A stretch of DNA of 64,000 nucleotides from contig JAIUPQ010000002.1 in NCBI GenBank assembly GCA_020161145.1, forward strand, positions 434,001 through 498,000, in the 5' to 3' direction. Source of the stretch: Pseudomonadota bacterium. Its GTDB lineage: Bacteria > Pseudomonadota > Gammaproteobacteria > Burkholderiales > Burkholderiaceae_C. The notes beneath the pieces were generated by a model. That model had not been told where the DNA came from. It ran no database searches and worked only from the letters and a program-made list of their open reading frames with translations. The stretch's first letter is position 1. Every line of letters begins with the position of its first letter. A program made the position numbers and the translations under genes. Shown in pieces: positions 27,218 to 36,655 of the stretch.

Positions 27218-29464
27218 ATGTCTGTGACTGTAGCTGTTGACGCCGTGCTGCCGGCACGGCCTGTTGAACAAGAAAGTGCCCCGACCACGCCGGCCGACGG
27301 GGCCCATATGGCCGAGGCCTGGTTCCAACTCGGGGGGCTGTACTGCGCGGCCTGTACCGGGGTGATCGATGCGGCGCTGCGCGCGGTGCCGGGCGTGGCC
27401 GACGTGCACATCGGCACCGGCACCCACCGTGCCCGCGTGCGCTGGCATGCAGACCGCACCGACCCGGCCGCGCTGATGGACGCCGTGCGCCGGGCCGGCT
27501 ACGAGGCCGTCCCCGATGCGGTGGCGCCGGCCCGGGCGCTGCGCCTGCGCGAGCGGCGGCGGGCACTGTGGCGGTTTTTCGTGGCCAGCTTTTGCGCCAT
27601 GCAGGTGATGATGTTCGCCACGCCCAGCTATGTGGCGGGGCCCGGTGAGCTGGCGCCCGATCTGGCGCGATTGCTGAACTGGGGCGGCTGGCTGTTGTCG
27701 CTGCCGGTGCTGGTGTTCGCGGCGGGGCCGTTCTTCCGCGGGGCCTGGGCGGCCCTTTCGCGGGGGCGCATCAGCATGGACGTGCCGGTGGCGCTGGGGG
27801 TGCTGGTGACCTTTGTGGCCAGCACCGCGGCGACGTTCAATCCTGGCGGCGTCTTTGGCAGCGAGGTGTATTTCGACTCGCTGACCATGTTCGTGGCCTT
27901 TTTGTTGGGCGCGCGCTACGTGGAGATGCTGGCGCGCCACCGCGCGGCGGCTGTGCTGGATGAGGCGTTGGCGGTCATTCCCGAGCAAGCCCAGCGGCTG
28001 ACCGCAGAAGGTGGGGCCGAGTGGGTGGACGTGGCGGCGCTGCGCGTGGGCGACCGCGTGCGCGTGGCGCTGGGGGCGGCATTTGCGGCGGACGGCCGCG
28101 TGCTGCAAGGCCAGACGCAGGCCGATGAGGCGCTGCTGACCGGTGAGTCGCGCCCGGTGCCCAAGGGCGTGGGCGATGCGGTGGTGGGCGGCAGCATCAA
28201 CCTGGGCGCGCCGGTGGTGGTGGTGGTCGAGCAGGTGGGTAGCGCCACGCGCTACGAGGCCATCGTGGCCGCCATGCGCGATGCGCTGTCCCAGCGCCCC
28301 GCTGTGGCGCGCTGGGCCGATGCCTGGGCCGCGCCGTTCTTGTGGGTGGTGCTGGCGTTGGCGGCTGGCGGTGCCTTGGTCTGGAGCCAGATCGATCCGT
28401 CGCGCGCGGTCTGGGTGGCGGTGGCGGTGCTGATCGTGACCTGCCCCTGCGCGTTGTCGCTGTCGGTGCCTTCGGCGATGACGGCAGCGGCTGGCGCGCT
28501 GGCGCGGCGGGGGGTGTTGCTGCAGCGGCTGGACGCCCTGCAGGCGCTTGCCAAGGTCAATCGGGTGTTCTTCGACAAGACAGGCACGCTGACCTGCGAC
28601 CAGCCCACCTGGCATGTGCGGGCGCCAGCAGGCGGGCCGGTGCCGGCCGACGTGGTGGCGGCGGCGCAAGGGCTGGCCCAGTGGTCCAGCCATCCGCTGG
28701 CGCGGGCGCTGGCCGCCGGCGATGGTGAGTCGTGGCAAGCCGTGACCGAGCAGCCCGGTGCGGGGCTGGAGGCTGAGGACGCCCAAGGCCAGCGCTGGCG
28801 GCTGGGGTCGCTGGACTGGGTCAGCAACTTGACGGAGTCGGCGCAGCAGGCGCCGCTGCCGCAGGTCTGGTTTGGCCGACTGGGGGCGCCGCTGGCCTGT
28901 TTCGAGTTTGATGAATGTTTGCGACCGGATGCGCTGGCGGCCGTGCGCGCGCTGGCCGACGCGGGCCTGCGGCCGGGTCTGCTGTCGGGCGATGACCCGC
29001 AGCGTGTCCATGCCCTGGCGGTGCGCCTGGGCCTGGCCGATGGCCGGGGCGGCTCGTCGCCTGAAGACAAGCTGCGCTGGGTGCGCGCGGCCCAGCAGCG
29101 GGGCGAGGTGGTGGCCATGGTGGGCGATGGTGTCAACGATGCACCGGTGCTGGCCCAGGCCGACGTCTCGTTTGCCATGGGCCAGGGCGCAAGGGTGGCG
29201 CGCGCGCATGCGGACCTGGTGATGACCGGCGGGCGTCTGCAGGACGTGGCCTGGGCTCAGCGGCTGGCGCGCGCCACGCAACGGGTGGTGCGGCAGAACC
29301 TGGCCTGGTCGGCGGCCTACAACGCGGTGTGCATTCCGCTGGCGCTGGCCGGCTGGCTGCCGCCGTGGGCGGCCGGGCTGGGCATGGCGCTGAGTTCGCT
29401 GCTGGTCATTGCCAATGCCAGCCGGCTGCTGTGGTTCAAGGCAGACGGGGCGACAATGGCCTGA
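27218..29464 (+). CDS. ccoI: cbb3-associated copper P-type ATPase CcoI (FixI)
   Basis: P1B-type ATPase that moves copper across the inner membrane for cbb3 oxidase assembly. It is 748 residues: a single N-terminal metal-binding domain with C43-A-A-C46 (LYCAACTG), eight predicted helices, actuator motif LLTGES, ion-channel motif C409-P-C411 and the phosphorylation site D453 in FFDKTGTLT, then MVGDGVNDAP. The first gene of the oxidase cluster, it is followed with overlap by ccoS, as in other proteobacteria. The frame starts at ATG 27218; a nearby ATG at 27214 is out of frame. Confidence 0.93.
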   Translation: MSVTVAVDAVLPARPVEQESAPTTPADGAHMAEAWFQLGGLYCAACTGVIDAALRAVPGVADVHIGTGTHRARVRWHADRTDPAALMDAVRRAGYEAVPDAVAPARALRLRERRRALWRFFVASFCAMQVMMFATPSYVAGPGELAPDLARLLNWGGWLLSLPVLVFAAGPFFRGAWAALSRGRISMDVPVALGVLVTFVASTAATFNPGGVFGSEVYFDSLTMFVAFLLGARYVEMLARHRAAAVLDEALAVIPEQAQRLTAEGGAEWVDVAALRVGDRVRVALGAAFAADGRVLQGQTQADEALLTGESRPVPKGVGDAVVGGSINLGAPVVVVVEQVGSATRYEAIVAAMRDALSQRPAVARWADAWAAPFLWVVLALAAGGALVWSQIDPSRAVWVAVAVLIVTCPCALSLSVPSAMTAAAGALARRGVLLQRLDALQALAKVNRVFFDKTGTLTCDQPTWHVRAPAGGPVPADVVAAAQGLAQWSSHPLARALAAGDGESWQAVTEQPGAGLEAEDAQGQRWRLGSLDWVSNLTESAQQAPLPQVWFGRLGAPLACFEFDECLRPDALAAVRALADAGLRPGLLSGDDPQRVHALAVRLGLADGRGGSSPEDKLRWVRAAQQRGEVVAMVGDGVNDAPVLAQADVSFAMGQGARVARAHADLVMTGGRLQDVAWAQRLARATQRVVRQNLAWSAAYNAVCIPLALAGWLPPWAAGLGMALSSLLVIANASRLLWFKADGATMA

Positions 29465-29661
29465 TGGATGTCCTGTATCTGCTGATCCCGCTGTCGGTGC
29501 TGCTGGTGCTGGGCATCATTGCCGTTTTTGCCTGGGCCTTGTTCCAGGGTCAGTTCGACGACCTTGAGGGCGAAGGTGTCCGGATATTGCAACAAGACGA
29601 TGCCGGACTTGATGGACATCAAGTTCGAAAAGGTGACCTGGATCAAGAATCCCGGGTGTGA
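29464..29661 (+). CDS. ccoS: cbb3 oxidase maturation protein CcoS
   Basis: A 65-residue membrane protein with one N-terminal helix ([23 protein letters not shown]) and the conserved QFDDLEGEG motif, the signature of CcoS. It is required to insert heme and copper into the oxidase. Its ATG overlaps the ccoI stop (TGATG). The C-terminal codons from about 29600 also carry the FNR box and promoter of ccoN, so the tail sequence is probably under regulatory as well as coding constraint. Confidence 0.9.
   Translation: MDVLYLLIPLSVLLVLGIIAVFAWALFQGQFDDLEGEGVRILQQDDAGLDGHQVRKGDLDQESRV
29609..29650 (+). promoter_or_regulatory. FNR/Anr-dependent class II promoter of ccoNOQP
   Basis: TTGATGGACATCAA (29609-29622) is a perfect FNR/Anr box (TTGAT-N4-ATCAA). 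AAGAAT at 29645-29650 is spaced so that the box would be centred at -41.5 from a start near 29657, the canonical class II geometry. It lies wholly within ccoS, about 50 bases upstream of the ccoN ATG. This implies oxygen-controlled induction of the oxidase genes independent of ccoI. Confidence 0.85.
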
Positions 29662-29705
29662 AAAACAGGCTCAAGCCTGGATACGAATTGCTAAGGAGAG
29701 CGTCA

Positions 29706-31148
29706 ATGGCAGGTGATCGGACACCGGCAACAGGGCCGGTATACAGCGACACCGTGGTGCGATGGTTTGCCGTCGCCTCGGTGGTCTATGGCATTGTGGG
29801 CATGGCCGTCGGGGTGCTCATTGCTGCCCAACTGGCCTGGCCCGACCTGACGGCAGGCATCTCCTGGCTGTCGTATGGCCGCCTGCGGCCGCTGCACACC
29901 AACGCGGTCATCTTCGCCTTCGGTGGCTGCGCGCTCTTTGCCACCAGCTACCACGTGGTGCAGCGCACCTGCCAGACGCGGCTGTTCATGCCCGGGCTGG
30001 CCATGTTCACCTTCCTGGGCTGGAATCTGGTCATCCTGCTGGCGGTCATCACGCTGCCCATGGGCATCACCTCCAGCAAGGAATACGCGGAACTGGAGTG
30101 GCCCATCGATGTGCTGATCACCATCGTGTGGGTGTCTTACGCGGTGGTGTTCTTCGGCACCGTGGGCATCCGCAAGGTCCGGCACATCTATGTGGCCAAC
30201 TGGTTCTTCGGCGGCTTCATCCTGGCGGTCGCGCTGCTGCACGTGGTCAACAGCGCGGCCATCCCGGTCAGCTTGTGGAAGAGCTACTCGGCCTATGCAG
30301 GCGTGCAGGACGCCATGGTCCAGTGGTGGTACGGCCATAACGCCGTGGGCTTCTTCCTGACCGCCGGCTTCCTGGGCATGATGTATTACTACATTCCCAA
30401 GCAGGCCGAGCGGCCGGTGTACTCGTACCGGCTGTCCATCGTCCACTTCTGGGCGCTGATCTTCACCTACATGTGGGCCGGCCCCCACCACCTGCACTAC
30501 ACGGCGCTGCCCGACTGGGCGCAGAGCGTGGGCATGGTGTTCTCGCTGGTGCTGCTGGCGCCCTCGTGGGGCGGCATGATCAACGGCATCATGACCCTGT
30601 CGGGCGCCTGGCACAAGCTGCGTGATGACCCCATCCTGAAGTTCCTGATCGTGGCCTTGTCGTTCTACGGCATGAGCACGTTCGAGGGCCCGATGATGTC
30701 GATCAAGACCGTCAACGCGCTGTCGCACTACACCGACTGGACGGTGGGCCACGTGCACTCCGGCGCGCTGGGCTGGGTGGGCCTGATCTCCATCGGTTCG
30801 CTCTACTACCTGATTCCGCGCATGTTCGGCCGCAAGGAGATGTACAGCGTGCGCGCCATCGAACTGCACTTCTGGATCGCCACCATCGGCATCGTGCTCT
30901 ACATCGCCGCGATGTGGATTGCCGGCGTCATGCAAGGCCTGATGTGGCGCGCGGTGCACCCCGATGGCACGCTGGTGTTCAGCTTCGTCGAGTCGGTCAA
31001 GAGCACCTATCCGTTCTACGTGATTCGCGTGCTGGGCGGCGTGTTCTACCTGGCGGGCATGTGCATCATGGCCTGGAACGTGGTCAAGACCATGCAGAAC
31101 GGCAAGGTCGTGACCTACGCCATCCCGGCGGTGCCGGCCCACGCCTGA
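29706..31148 (+). CDS. ccoN: Cytochrome c oxidase cbb3-type subunit I CcoN
   Basis: Catalytic heme-copper subunit of the high-affinity cbb3 terminal oxidase, 480 residues, about 12 membrane helices. Metal ligands are visible: H64 (heme b), the CuB histidines H211 and H261/H262 (GPHHLHYT), the cross-linked tyrosine Y255 (FTYMWAG), and H349/H351 ([10 protein letters not shown]) for heme b3 and heme b. The ATG at 29706 is preceded by AAGGAG (29692-29697); an in-frame ATG at 29658 lacks such a site. A CAGGCT-CA-AGCCTG palindrome (29666-29679) lies in the leader. Confidence 0.97.
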   Translation: MAGDRTPATGPVYSDTVVRWFAVASVVYGIVGMAVGVLIAAQLAWPDLTAGISWLSYGRLRPLHTNAVIFAFGGCALFATSYHVVQRTCQTRLFMPGLAMFTFLGWNLVILLAVITLPMGITSSKEYAELEWPIDVLITIVWVSYAVVFFGTVGIRKVRHIYVANWFFGGFILAVALLHVVNSAAIPVSLWKSYSAYAGVQDAMVQWWYGHNAVGFFLTAGFLGMMYYYIPKQAERPVYSYRLSIVHFWALIFTYMWAGPHHLHYTALPDWAQSVGMVFSLVLLAPSWGGMINGIMTLSGAWHKLRDDPILKFLIVALSFYGMSTFEGPMMSIKTVNALSHYTDWTVGHVHSGALGWVGLISIGSLYYLIPRMFGRKEMYSVRAIELHFWIATIGIVLYIAAMWIAGVMQGLMWRAVHPDGTLVFSFVESVKSTYPFYVIRVLGGVFYLAGMCIMAWNVVKTMQNGKVVTYAIPAVPAHA

Positions 31149-31167
31149 GAAACAAGGAGAACGCAAT

Positions 31168-31788
31168 ATGGCTGGCAACCACAAGCCCCGGGGTCACGAG
31201 AGGATCGAGACCAACAACTTCCTGATGATCGTCCTGATCCTGCTCACCGTCTCCGTCGGTGGTCTGGCAGAGATCGTCCCGCTGTACTTCCAGCGCTCCA
31301 CCACCCAACCCGTCGAGGGCCTCAAACCCTACACCGCGCTGCAACTGGCCGGCCGCGACATCTATGTCCGCGAGGGTTGCTACAACTGCCACTCGCAGAT
31401 GGTGCGGCCGTTCCGGGCCGAGACGCTGCGCTATGGGCCGTACTCGGTGGCCGGTGAATTCGTCTACGACCACCCGTTCCAGTGGGGCTCCAAGCGCACC
31501 GGGCCCGATCTGCACCGCGTGGGTGGTCGCTACTCCGACGAGTGGCACCGCGTGCACCTGCACAACCCTCGCGATGTGGTGCCTGAGTCCAACATGCCGG
31601 CCTACCCCTGGCTGGAGAAGGCCACCATCGATCCGGCCGAAATGGCACCCAAGATGCGCGTGCTGCGCACCCTGGGTACGCCCTACACGGACGACGAGAT
31701 CGCGCAAGCGGGCGAAGCCGTCAAGGACAAGACCGAGACGGAGGCCTTGATCGCCTACCTGCAGGTGCTGGGCACAGCCCGCAAATGA
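31168..31788 (+). CDS. ccoO: cbb3 oxidase subunit II CcoO (monoheme cytochrome c)
   Basis: Membrane-anchored cytochrome c of 206 residues. One N-terminal helix ([20 protein letters not shown]) is followed by the heme-c site C71-Y-N-C-H75 and the distal Met region [11 protein letters not shown]. It passes electrons from CcoP to CcoN. AAGGAG precedes the ATG at 31168, and its stop overlaps the ccoQ start. Confidence 0.96.
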   Translation: MAGNHKPRGHERIETNNFLMIVLILLTVSVGGLAEIVPLYFQRSTTQPVEGLKPYTALQLAGRDIYVREGCYNCHSQMVRPFRAETLRYGPYSVAGEFVYDHPFQWGSKRTGPDLHRVGGRYSDEWHRVHLHNPRDVVPESNMPAYPWLEKATIDPAEMAPKMRVLRTLGTPYTDDEIAQAGEAVKDKTETEALIAYLQVLGTARK

Positions 31789-31961
31789 GCGCCGCCATGG
31801 ACATCAATACCTTGCGCATTGCGGTGACCCTGGTGTCGTTCGTGCTGTTCGTCGGCATCGTGGCCTGGGCCTGGAGCCGTCGGCGCGAATCGGATTTCGA
31901 GGCGGCAGCCCAATTGCCTTTTCAGGATGAGGCGCCCTCGTCCAATCCCCGGAGAGACTGA
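31785..31961 (+). CDS. ccoQ: cbb3 oxidase subunit CcoQ
   Basis: A 58-codon gene between ccoO and ccoP. One membrane helix ([17 protein letters not shown]) is followed by the basic-acidic CcoQ tail ([16 protein letters not shown]). CcoQ stabilises the core oxidase in the presence of oxygen. The ATG at 31785 overlaps the ccoO stop (ATGA); a second in-frame ATG at 31797 would give 54 residues. The stop TGA overlaps the ccoP ATG (TGATG). Confidence 0.9.
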   Translation: MSAAMDINTLRIAVTLVSFVLFVGIVAWAWSRRRESDFEAAAQLPFQDEAPSSNPRRD

Positions 31962-32878
31962 TGATTAGCGACTTCATTCACAGCGGTTGGTCGCTGTATG
32001 TGGCCGGCCTGACGTTGGGCGGCCTGGTGTTCTGCCTGGTGTTGTTGTATGTGGCCAGCCGTCGCACGGTGATGGCCAGCGACAACAGCACGGGTCACGT
32101 CTGGGACGAAGACCTCATCGAGATGAACAACCCCCTGCCGCGCTGGTGGGTGGGCCTGTTTTTGATCACCGTGGCCTTCTCGGTGCTCTACCTTGCCATC
32201 TACCCCGGCCTGGGCAGCTTTGCCGGCACGGCGAAGTGGTCGTCGGTGGGGCAGTTGGACGCCGAACAGGCCAAGGCCCACAAGGCCATGGCGGAGGTCT
32301 ACGCCGACTACACGACGATGACCCCCGACCAGTTGGCACACAACGACAAGGCCATGGCCATCGGCGAGCGCCTGTTCGTCAACAACTGCGCCCAGTGCCA
32401 CGGTGCCGACGCGCGCGGCTCCAAGGGCTTTCCCAACCTGACCGACAAGGACTGGCTGGGCGGCGAGGGTGCCGAGTACGTGCACAAGACCATCATCGAA
32501 GGCCGCACCGGCATCATGCCGCCCATGGCTGCCGCCGTGGGCACGCCCGAAGACGTCAAGAACGTGGCCAACTACGTGCTCAGCCTCTCGGGCAGCGCCC
32601 ACAACGCGGTGGCGGCGCAACTGGGCAAGCCCAAGTTCGCGGCCTGCGCGGCCTGCCACGGCGCCGACGGCAAAGGCATGCACGCCCTGGGTGCGCCCAA
32701 CCTGACCGACAAGGTCTGGCTGCATGGCTGGGGTGAGCAAGCCATCATCGACGCCGTCAACCGGGGCAAGACCAGCGTCATGCCCCCCCAGGGCCAGCGC
32801 CTGACGCCCGAGCAGTTGCACGTGCTGACGGCCTATGTGCTCAGCCTGTCCAAGCCGACTCAGGTGGCTGCACAATAG
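31961..32878 (+). CDS. ccoP: cbb3 oxidase subunit III CcoP (diheme cytochrome c)
   Basis: A 305-residue diheme cytochrome. It has an N-terminal double helix (about 8-34 and 60-82) that anchors it, then two cytochrome c domains with C143-A-Q-C-H147 and C229-A-A-C-H233. The second helix is preceded by the conserved ELIEMNNPLPRWW-type segment (DLIEMNNPLPRWW here). It is the entry point for electrons from soluble cytochrome c. Tight overlap with ccoQ shows the operon organisation. Confidence 0.96.
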   Translation: MISDFIHSGWSLYVAGLTLGGLVFCLVLLYVASRRTVMASDNSTGHVWDEDLIEMNNPLPRWWVGLFLITVAFSVLYLAIYPGLGSFAGTAKWSSVGQLDAEQAKAHKAMAEVYADYTTMTPDQLAHNDKAMAIGERLFVNNCAQCHGADARGSKGFPNLTDKDWLGGEGAEYVHKTIIEGRTGIMPPMAAAVGTPEDVKNVANYVLSLSGSAHNAVAAQLGKPKFAACAACHGADGKGMHALGAPNLTDKVWLHGWGEQAIIDAVNRGKTSVMPPQGQRLTPEQLHVLTAYVLSLSKPTQVAAQ

Positions 32879-32882
32879 CGTC

Positions 32883-34322
32883 ATGAATGCTGCGCCCCCC
32901 AAGGCGCCTGATGACAGCGACACCACCGTCCAGGTGGTGTCGCTGTACCAGAGCGAGAAGAAGATCTACGCCCGTTCGGTGACCGGTGTGTTTGCCACCT
33001 GGCGCTGGGCGCTGGTGTGGTTCACCCAGTTGCTGTACTACGGCCTGCCGTGGCTGAGCTGGAACGGCCGCCAGGCGGTGTTGTTCGACCTGGGTGCGCG
33101 CCGCTTCTACATCTTCGAGCTGGTGCTCTACCCGCAGGACTTCATCTACCTGGCGGTCCTGCTCATCATCTGCGCCTATGCGCTGTTCCTCTTCACGGCG
33201 GTGGCTGGCCGCCTCTGGTGTGGCTACGCCTGCCCGCAGACGGTCTACACCGAGATCTTCATGTGGGTGGAGCAGAAGTTCGAGGGCGACCGCATTGCCC
33301 GCATGAAGCTGGACGCCCAACCCTGGGGCACCGAGCGCATCCTGCGCAGCGGCGGCAAGCAGGTGGCCTGGGTGGCCATCTCGCTGTGGACGGGCTTCAC
33401 CTTCGTCGGCTACTTCACGCCCATTCGCGAGCTGGCGGCGGCCGCCCTGACGCTGTCATTTGGGCCCTGGGAGTGGTTCTGGGTGCTGTTCTACGGCCTG
33501 GCCACCTATGGCAACGCAGGCTTTCTGCGCGAGCAGGTCTGCAAGTACATGTGCCCGTACGCGCGCTTCCAGAGCGCCATGTTCGACCGTGACACGCTGA
33601 TCATCGGCTACGACACCGAACGGGGCGAGCCGCGCGGCTCGCGCAGCAAGAAAGTCGATCCCAAGACCGCTGGCCTGGGCTCCTGCATCGACTGCACCTT
33701 GTGCGTGCAGGTCTGCCCCACCGGCATCGACATCCGCAAAGGGTTGCAATACGAGTGCATCGGCTGCGCTGCCTGCATCGACGTCTGTGACGACATCATG
33801 GACAAGATGAACTACCCGCGTGGCCTGATCCGCTACGACACCGAGAACGGCATGGCCGAGCACCTGGGCCGCTCGGCGCTGCTGCACCGGGTGCTGCGAC
33901 CGCGGGTGCTGGTCTACACCGCCGGCCTGGCCTTGATTTGCATTGCCTTCGTGGTCAGCCTGTGGCTGCGCTCACCCATGCGTGTGGACGTGGTGCGCGA
34001 CCGCGCCACGCTGGCACGCATCGTCGATGACGGCTACATCGAGAACATCTATCGGTTGCAGATCATGAACGTGGCCGAGTCTGCGCAGCGTTTCGTCGTC
34101 ACTGCCGACGGCCTGCCCGGCATTGCCGTCGCCGGGGCGGCCAGCTACCTGTTGGAGCCCACCGAGGCGCGCTGGGTCACCGTGGCGGTGCGCCTGGCGC
34201 CAGAGGCGGCGCAGCAGGCCGGCAGTGGTGCCCATCCCATGCACTTCATCGTGCAGCGCGTCACCGAGCCTGGTGACACCGCGCAGGTGCAAGAGAAATC
34301 AACCTTCGTGATTCCCCGATGA
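32883..34322 (+). CDS. ccoG: cbb3 oxidase accessory protein CcoG (polyferredoxin)
   Basis: A 479-residue membrane protein with about five helices and two [4Fe-4S] binding sets (CIDCTLCVQVCP and CIGCAACIDVCD). A CGYACPQ motif in the membrane part precedes them, and a periplasmic immunoglobulin-like domain ends the protein. CcoG acts in copper reduction for CuB assembly. The ATG at 32883 lies four bases after the ccoP stop. Its stop overlaps the ccoH ATG by four bases. Confidence 0.95.
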   Translation: MNAAPPKAPDDSDTTVQVVSLYQSEKKIYARSVTGVFATWRWALVWFTQLLYYGLPWLSWNGRQAVLFDLGARRFYIFELVLYPQDFIYLAVLLIICAYALFLFTAVAGRLWCGYACPQTVYTEIFMWVEQKFEGDRIARMKLDAQPWGTERILRSGGKQVAWVAISLWTGFTFVGYFTPIRELAAAALTLSFGPWEWFWVLFYGLATYGNAGFLREQVCKYMCPYARFQSAMFDRDTLIIGYDTERGEPRGSRSKKVDPKTAGLGSCIDCTLCVQVCPTGIDIRKGLQYECIGCAACIDVCDDIMDKMNYPRGLIRYDTENGMAEHLGRSALLHRVLRPRVLVYTAGLALICIAFVVSLWLRSPMRVDVVRDRATLARIVDDGYIENIYRLQIMNVAESAQRFVVTADGLPGIAVAGAASYLLEPTEARWVTVAVRLAPEAAQQAGSGAHPMHFIVQRVTEPGDTAQVQEKSTFVIPR

Positions 34323-34600
34323 CCCGCCGCTCCACCGATCCCCAGCCCTGGTACCGCTATCCCATCGTCTGGATGGTCGTTGGCGGGCCGCTCGTCGTGG
34401 TCGTGGCCAGCCTGGTTACTGCCTTCATCGCCATTCGTGGCGCAGACCCCGTGCTCACGCGCGAGGACTCGGCCGCCGCCGCCGTGGGCCGTGACGGCAT
34501 GGACACGCTGTCGCCCGCCGTGCAGGCGCGCAACCATGCAGCCACGCCCAAAGAGGGCGGGGTGCAGGACGCTGAAGCGCACAAGCCCGCCGGCGACTGA
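34319..34600 (+). CDS. ccoH: CcoH/FixH family membrane protein
   Basis: A 93-residue protein with one membrane helix (WMVVGGPLVVVVASLVTAFIA) and a short polar tail, corresponding to the N-terminal part of FixH/CcoH. Full-length CcoH (about 150-170 residues) has a longer periplasmic domain; in many betaproteobacteria a short version is present. The YPIVWMVVGGPLVVVVAS stretch and the coupled position after ccoG support the call. It ends four bases from the convergent MFS-PlsC gene. Confidence 0.78.
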   Translation: MTRRSTDPQPWYRYPIVWMVVGGPLVVVVASLVTAFIAIRGADPVLTREDSAAAAVGRDGMDTLSPAVQARNHAATPKEGGVQDAEAHKPAGD

Positions 34601-34604
34601 TCGC

Positions 34605-36518
34605 TCAGCGGGTCGAGTCGCGGGCCAGCAGCGTCGCCACCTCGGTGTGCAGGCGCTCGGGGGTCACGGCATCGGCAGGCAGCGGTGCGCCGATGCGCAG
34701 TTCCACCTGATTGCGCAGGCCACGCCGCAGCGGTCGCACCATGGCCCGGCCGTCTTCGATGCGTGAGAAGTACGAACCCCACAGGCTGCACAGCGCCATC
34801 GGCACCACCGGCAATTCGGCCACCGGCCGTTCGGCCAGGATCTTCATGATGCCGCCCTTGAAGGGGTGCAACTGCCCATCGGACGTGATGCCACCTTCGG
34901 GAAAAATGGCCAGCAGATCACCCTCGGCCAGCACCTCGCGGGCGGCAGTGAACGCCGCGTCATAGGCCTTGGGGTCTTCGTGCTGCGGGGCCACCGGGAT
35001 GGCCTTGCCCAGCCTGAACAACCAGCCCAGCACCGGCATGTTGAACAGGCGGTGGTCCATCAGAAACCGCAGCGGCCGGGGGCTGGCGGCCAGCAGCAGC
35101 ACCGCATCGACATAGCTCACGTGATTGCACACCAGCACCGCCGGACCTTCGGCCGGCACATGGTGTGCGCCCTCTACCCGAAAGCGGTAGACCAGCCGCG
35201 TCAACACGAAGGCCGCAAAGCGCAGCAGGTACTCCGGCACGATGAGGAAGATGTAGGCCCCCACCGCGAGGTTGGCCAGGCCCGCCGCCGCAAACACCTG
35301 CGTCACCGTGTAGCCGGCTGCCAGCATGGCACCGGCGGCCAGCGCGCTGACGATCATGAACAACGCGTTCAGGATGTTGTTGGCGGCAATGATGCGGGCC
35401 CGGTGCGTCACGGGTGTGCGCAGTTGAATCAGCGCATACATGGGCACGCTGTAGAGGCCTGCCGATAGCGCCATCAACGCCAGATCGGCCAGCACCCGCC
35501 AATGCGCGTGCAGGGATAGAAATGCGGCCAGGTTCATCTCGCCCGTCATGGGTGGCAACGCCGTCACTGCCGCGTACAGATCCAGCGTGAACACGCTCAT
35601 GCCCAGGGCGCCCAGCGGCACGAGGCCGATCTCAACCTGCCCACGCGACAGCCACTCACACAGCAGCGAGCCTGTGGCGATGCCCACCGAAAACACCACC
35701 AGCAACAGCGAGGCCACGTGCGCATCGCCATGCAGCGCGTCCTTGGCGAACACCGGGAATCCGGCCAGAAACACCGCGCCGAAAAACCACAGCCACGAGA
35801 TGCCCAGCAGCGAACGGAACACCGCCAACTGCTGATGGGCGAGCTTGAGGTTGCGCCAGGTTTCGCTCACCGGGTTCCAGTTGATCGGCAGCCCCGGATC
35901 GGTGGCCGGGCTGGGCGGAATGGCCTGCGCCGTCAGCCGCCCCAGGATGGCCAGCAGCAGACAAGCCACCGCCACCTGCCTGGGCCCCACCACCGGCGTG
36001 GCCACCAGCACGCCGCCCGCCACGTTGCCCAGCAGGATGGCGACGAACGTGCCCATGCCGATCATGCCGTTGCCGCCAGTCAACTCGGCCGCCGTCAGGT
36101 GCTGCGGCAAGTAGGCGTATTTGATCGGCCCGAACAGGGTTGAGTGCAGCCCCATCAGCAGCACACAGGCCAACAGCACGGGCACGCTGCCCCGCCAGAA
36201 GCCCCATGCGGCCAGCGCCATGATGGCGATCTCCAGCGTCTTGACGGCGCGAATCAGCATGCGCCGGTCGTACTTGTCGGCCAACTGCCCACTCGTGGCC
36301 GACAGCAGCAAAAAAGGCGTGATGAACAGCGCCCCGATCACCACACCCGCCTGCTCGGGGGGCAACCAGCTCAGATGCAACTGGTAGGTCAGCAACACGG
36401 TCAGCGCAAACTTGAACAGGTTGTCGTTGGCCGCCCCCAGGAACTGGGTCCAGAAGAACGGCGCAAAACGCCGCTGGACCATCAGGCTGAACTGGTGTGG
36501 TTGGGAAGGATCGCTCAT
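34605..36518 (-). CDS. MFS transporter-PlsC acyltransferase fusion (LplT-PlsC type)
   Basis: A 637-residue two-domain protein. Residues 1 to about 420 form an MFS transporter resembling the lysophospholipid flippase LplT (FWTQFLGAANDNLFKFAL). Residues about 435-637 are a PlsC-type acyltransferase with the H466-x4-D471 motif (NHVSYVD) and the FPEGGIT glycerol-phosphate site. Together they could flip a lysophospholipid inward and re-acylate it. The third domain of larger homologues, an acyl-ACP synthetase, is absent. Start: ATG at 36518. An AATAAT hexamer (36527-36532, minus strand) ends eight bases upstream. Confidence 0.88.
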   Translation of the reverse strand: MSDPSQPHQFSLMVQRRFAPFFWTQFLGAANDNLFKFALTVLLTYQLHLSWLPPEQAGVVIGALFITPFLLLSATSGQLADKYDRRMLIRAVKTLEIAIMALAAWGFWRGSVPVLLACVLLMGLHSTLFGPIKYAYLPQHLTAAELTGGNGMIGMGTFVAILLGNVAGGVLVATPVVGPRQVAVACLLLAILGRLTAQAIPPSPATDPGLPINWNPVSETWRNLKLAHQQLAVFRSLLGISWLWFFGAVFLAGFPVFAKDALHGDAHVASLLLVVFSVGIATGSLLCEWLSRGQVEIGLVPLGALGMSVFTLDLYAAVTALPPMTGEMNLAAFLSLHAHWRVLADLALMALSAGLYSVPMYALIQLRTPVTHRARIIAANNILNALFMIVSALAAGAMLAAGYTVTQVFAAAGLANLAVGAYIFLIVPEYLLRFAAFVLTRLVYRFRVEGAHHVPAEGPAVLVCNHVSYVDAVLLLAASPRPLRFLMDHRLFNMPVLGWLFRLGKAIPVAPQHEDPKAYDAAFTAAREVLAEGDLLAIFPEGGITSDGQLHPFKGGIMKILAERPVAELPVVPMALCSLWGSYFSRIEDGRAMVRPLRRGLRNQVELRIGAPLPADAVTPERLHTEVATLLARDSTR

Positions 36519-36571
36519 GGCTTGACATTATTGACAGGGCCGACACCCGACCCTATGGTCTGCGCAGGCTC

Positions 36572-36599
36572 TTGAGCTCGTTGCGCCCTGGCCTATAAT
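36572..36599 (+). promoter_or_regulatory. Predicted promoter of the acrAB-oprM-tetR operon
   Basis: TTGAGC (36572-36577) and TATAAT (36594-36599) are separated by 16 bases. The -10 is a perfect match to consensus. The start of transcription would fall near 36606, inside the palindromic operator that follows. Confidence 0.7.
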
Positions 36600-36614
36600 G
36601 AATGATCGTTCATT
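36597..36614. promoter_or_regulatory. TetR-type operator overlapping the -10 element
   Basis: AATGAATGATCGTTCATT is an 18-base dyad with perfect six-base arms (AATGAA/TTCATT) and 16 of 18 symmetric positions. It overlaps the last bases of the -10 box and the expected transcription start, so binding would block RNA polymerase. The TetR gene at the end of the operon (42369) is the probable binder. Confidence 0.7.
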
Positions 36615-36655
36615 CTCAAACTCCATTCCAATAACAACCTCCTGGAGGCTTTCCC

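Noticed and set aside
27205-27225. Second FNR box before ccoI
   Set aside because: Only the half-site TTGAT is present at about 27211; the ATCAA half is missing.
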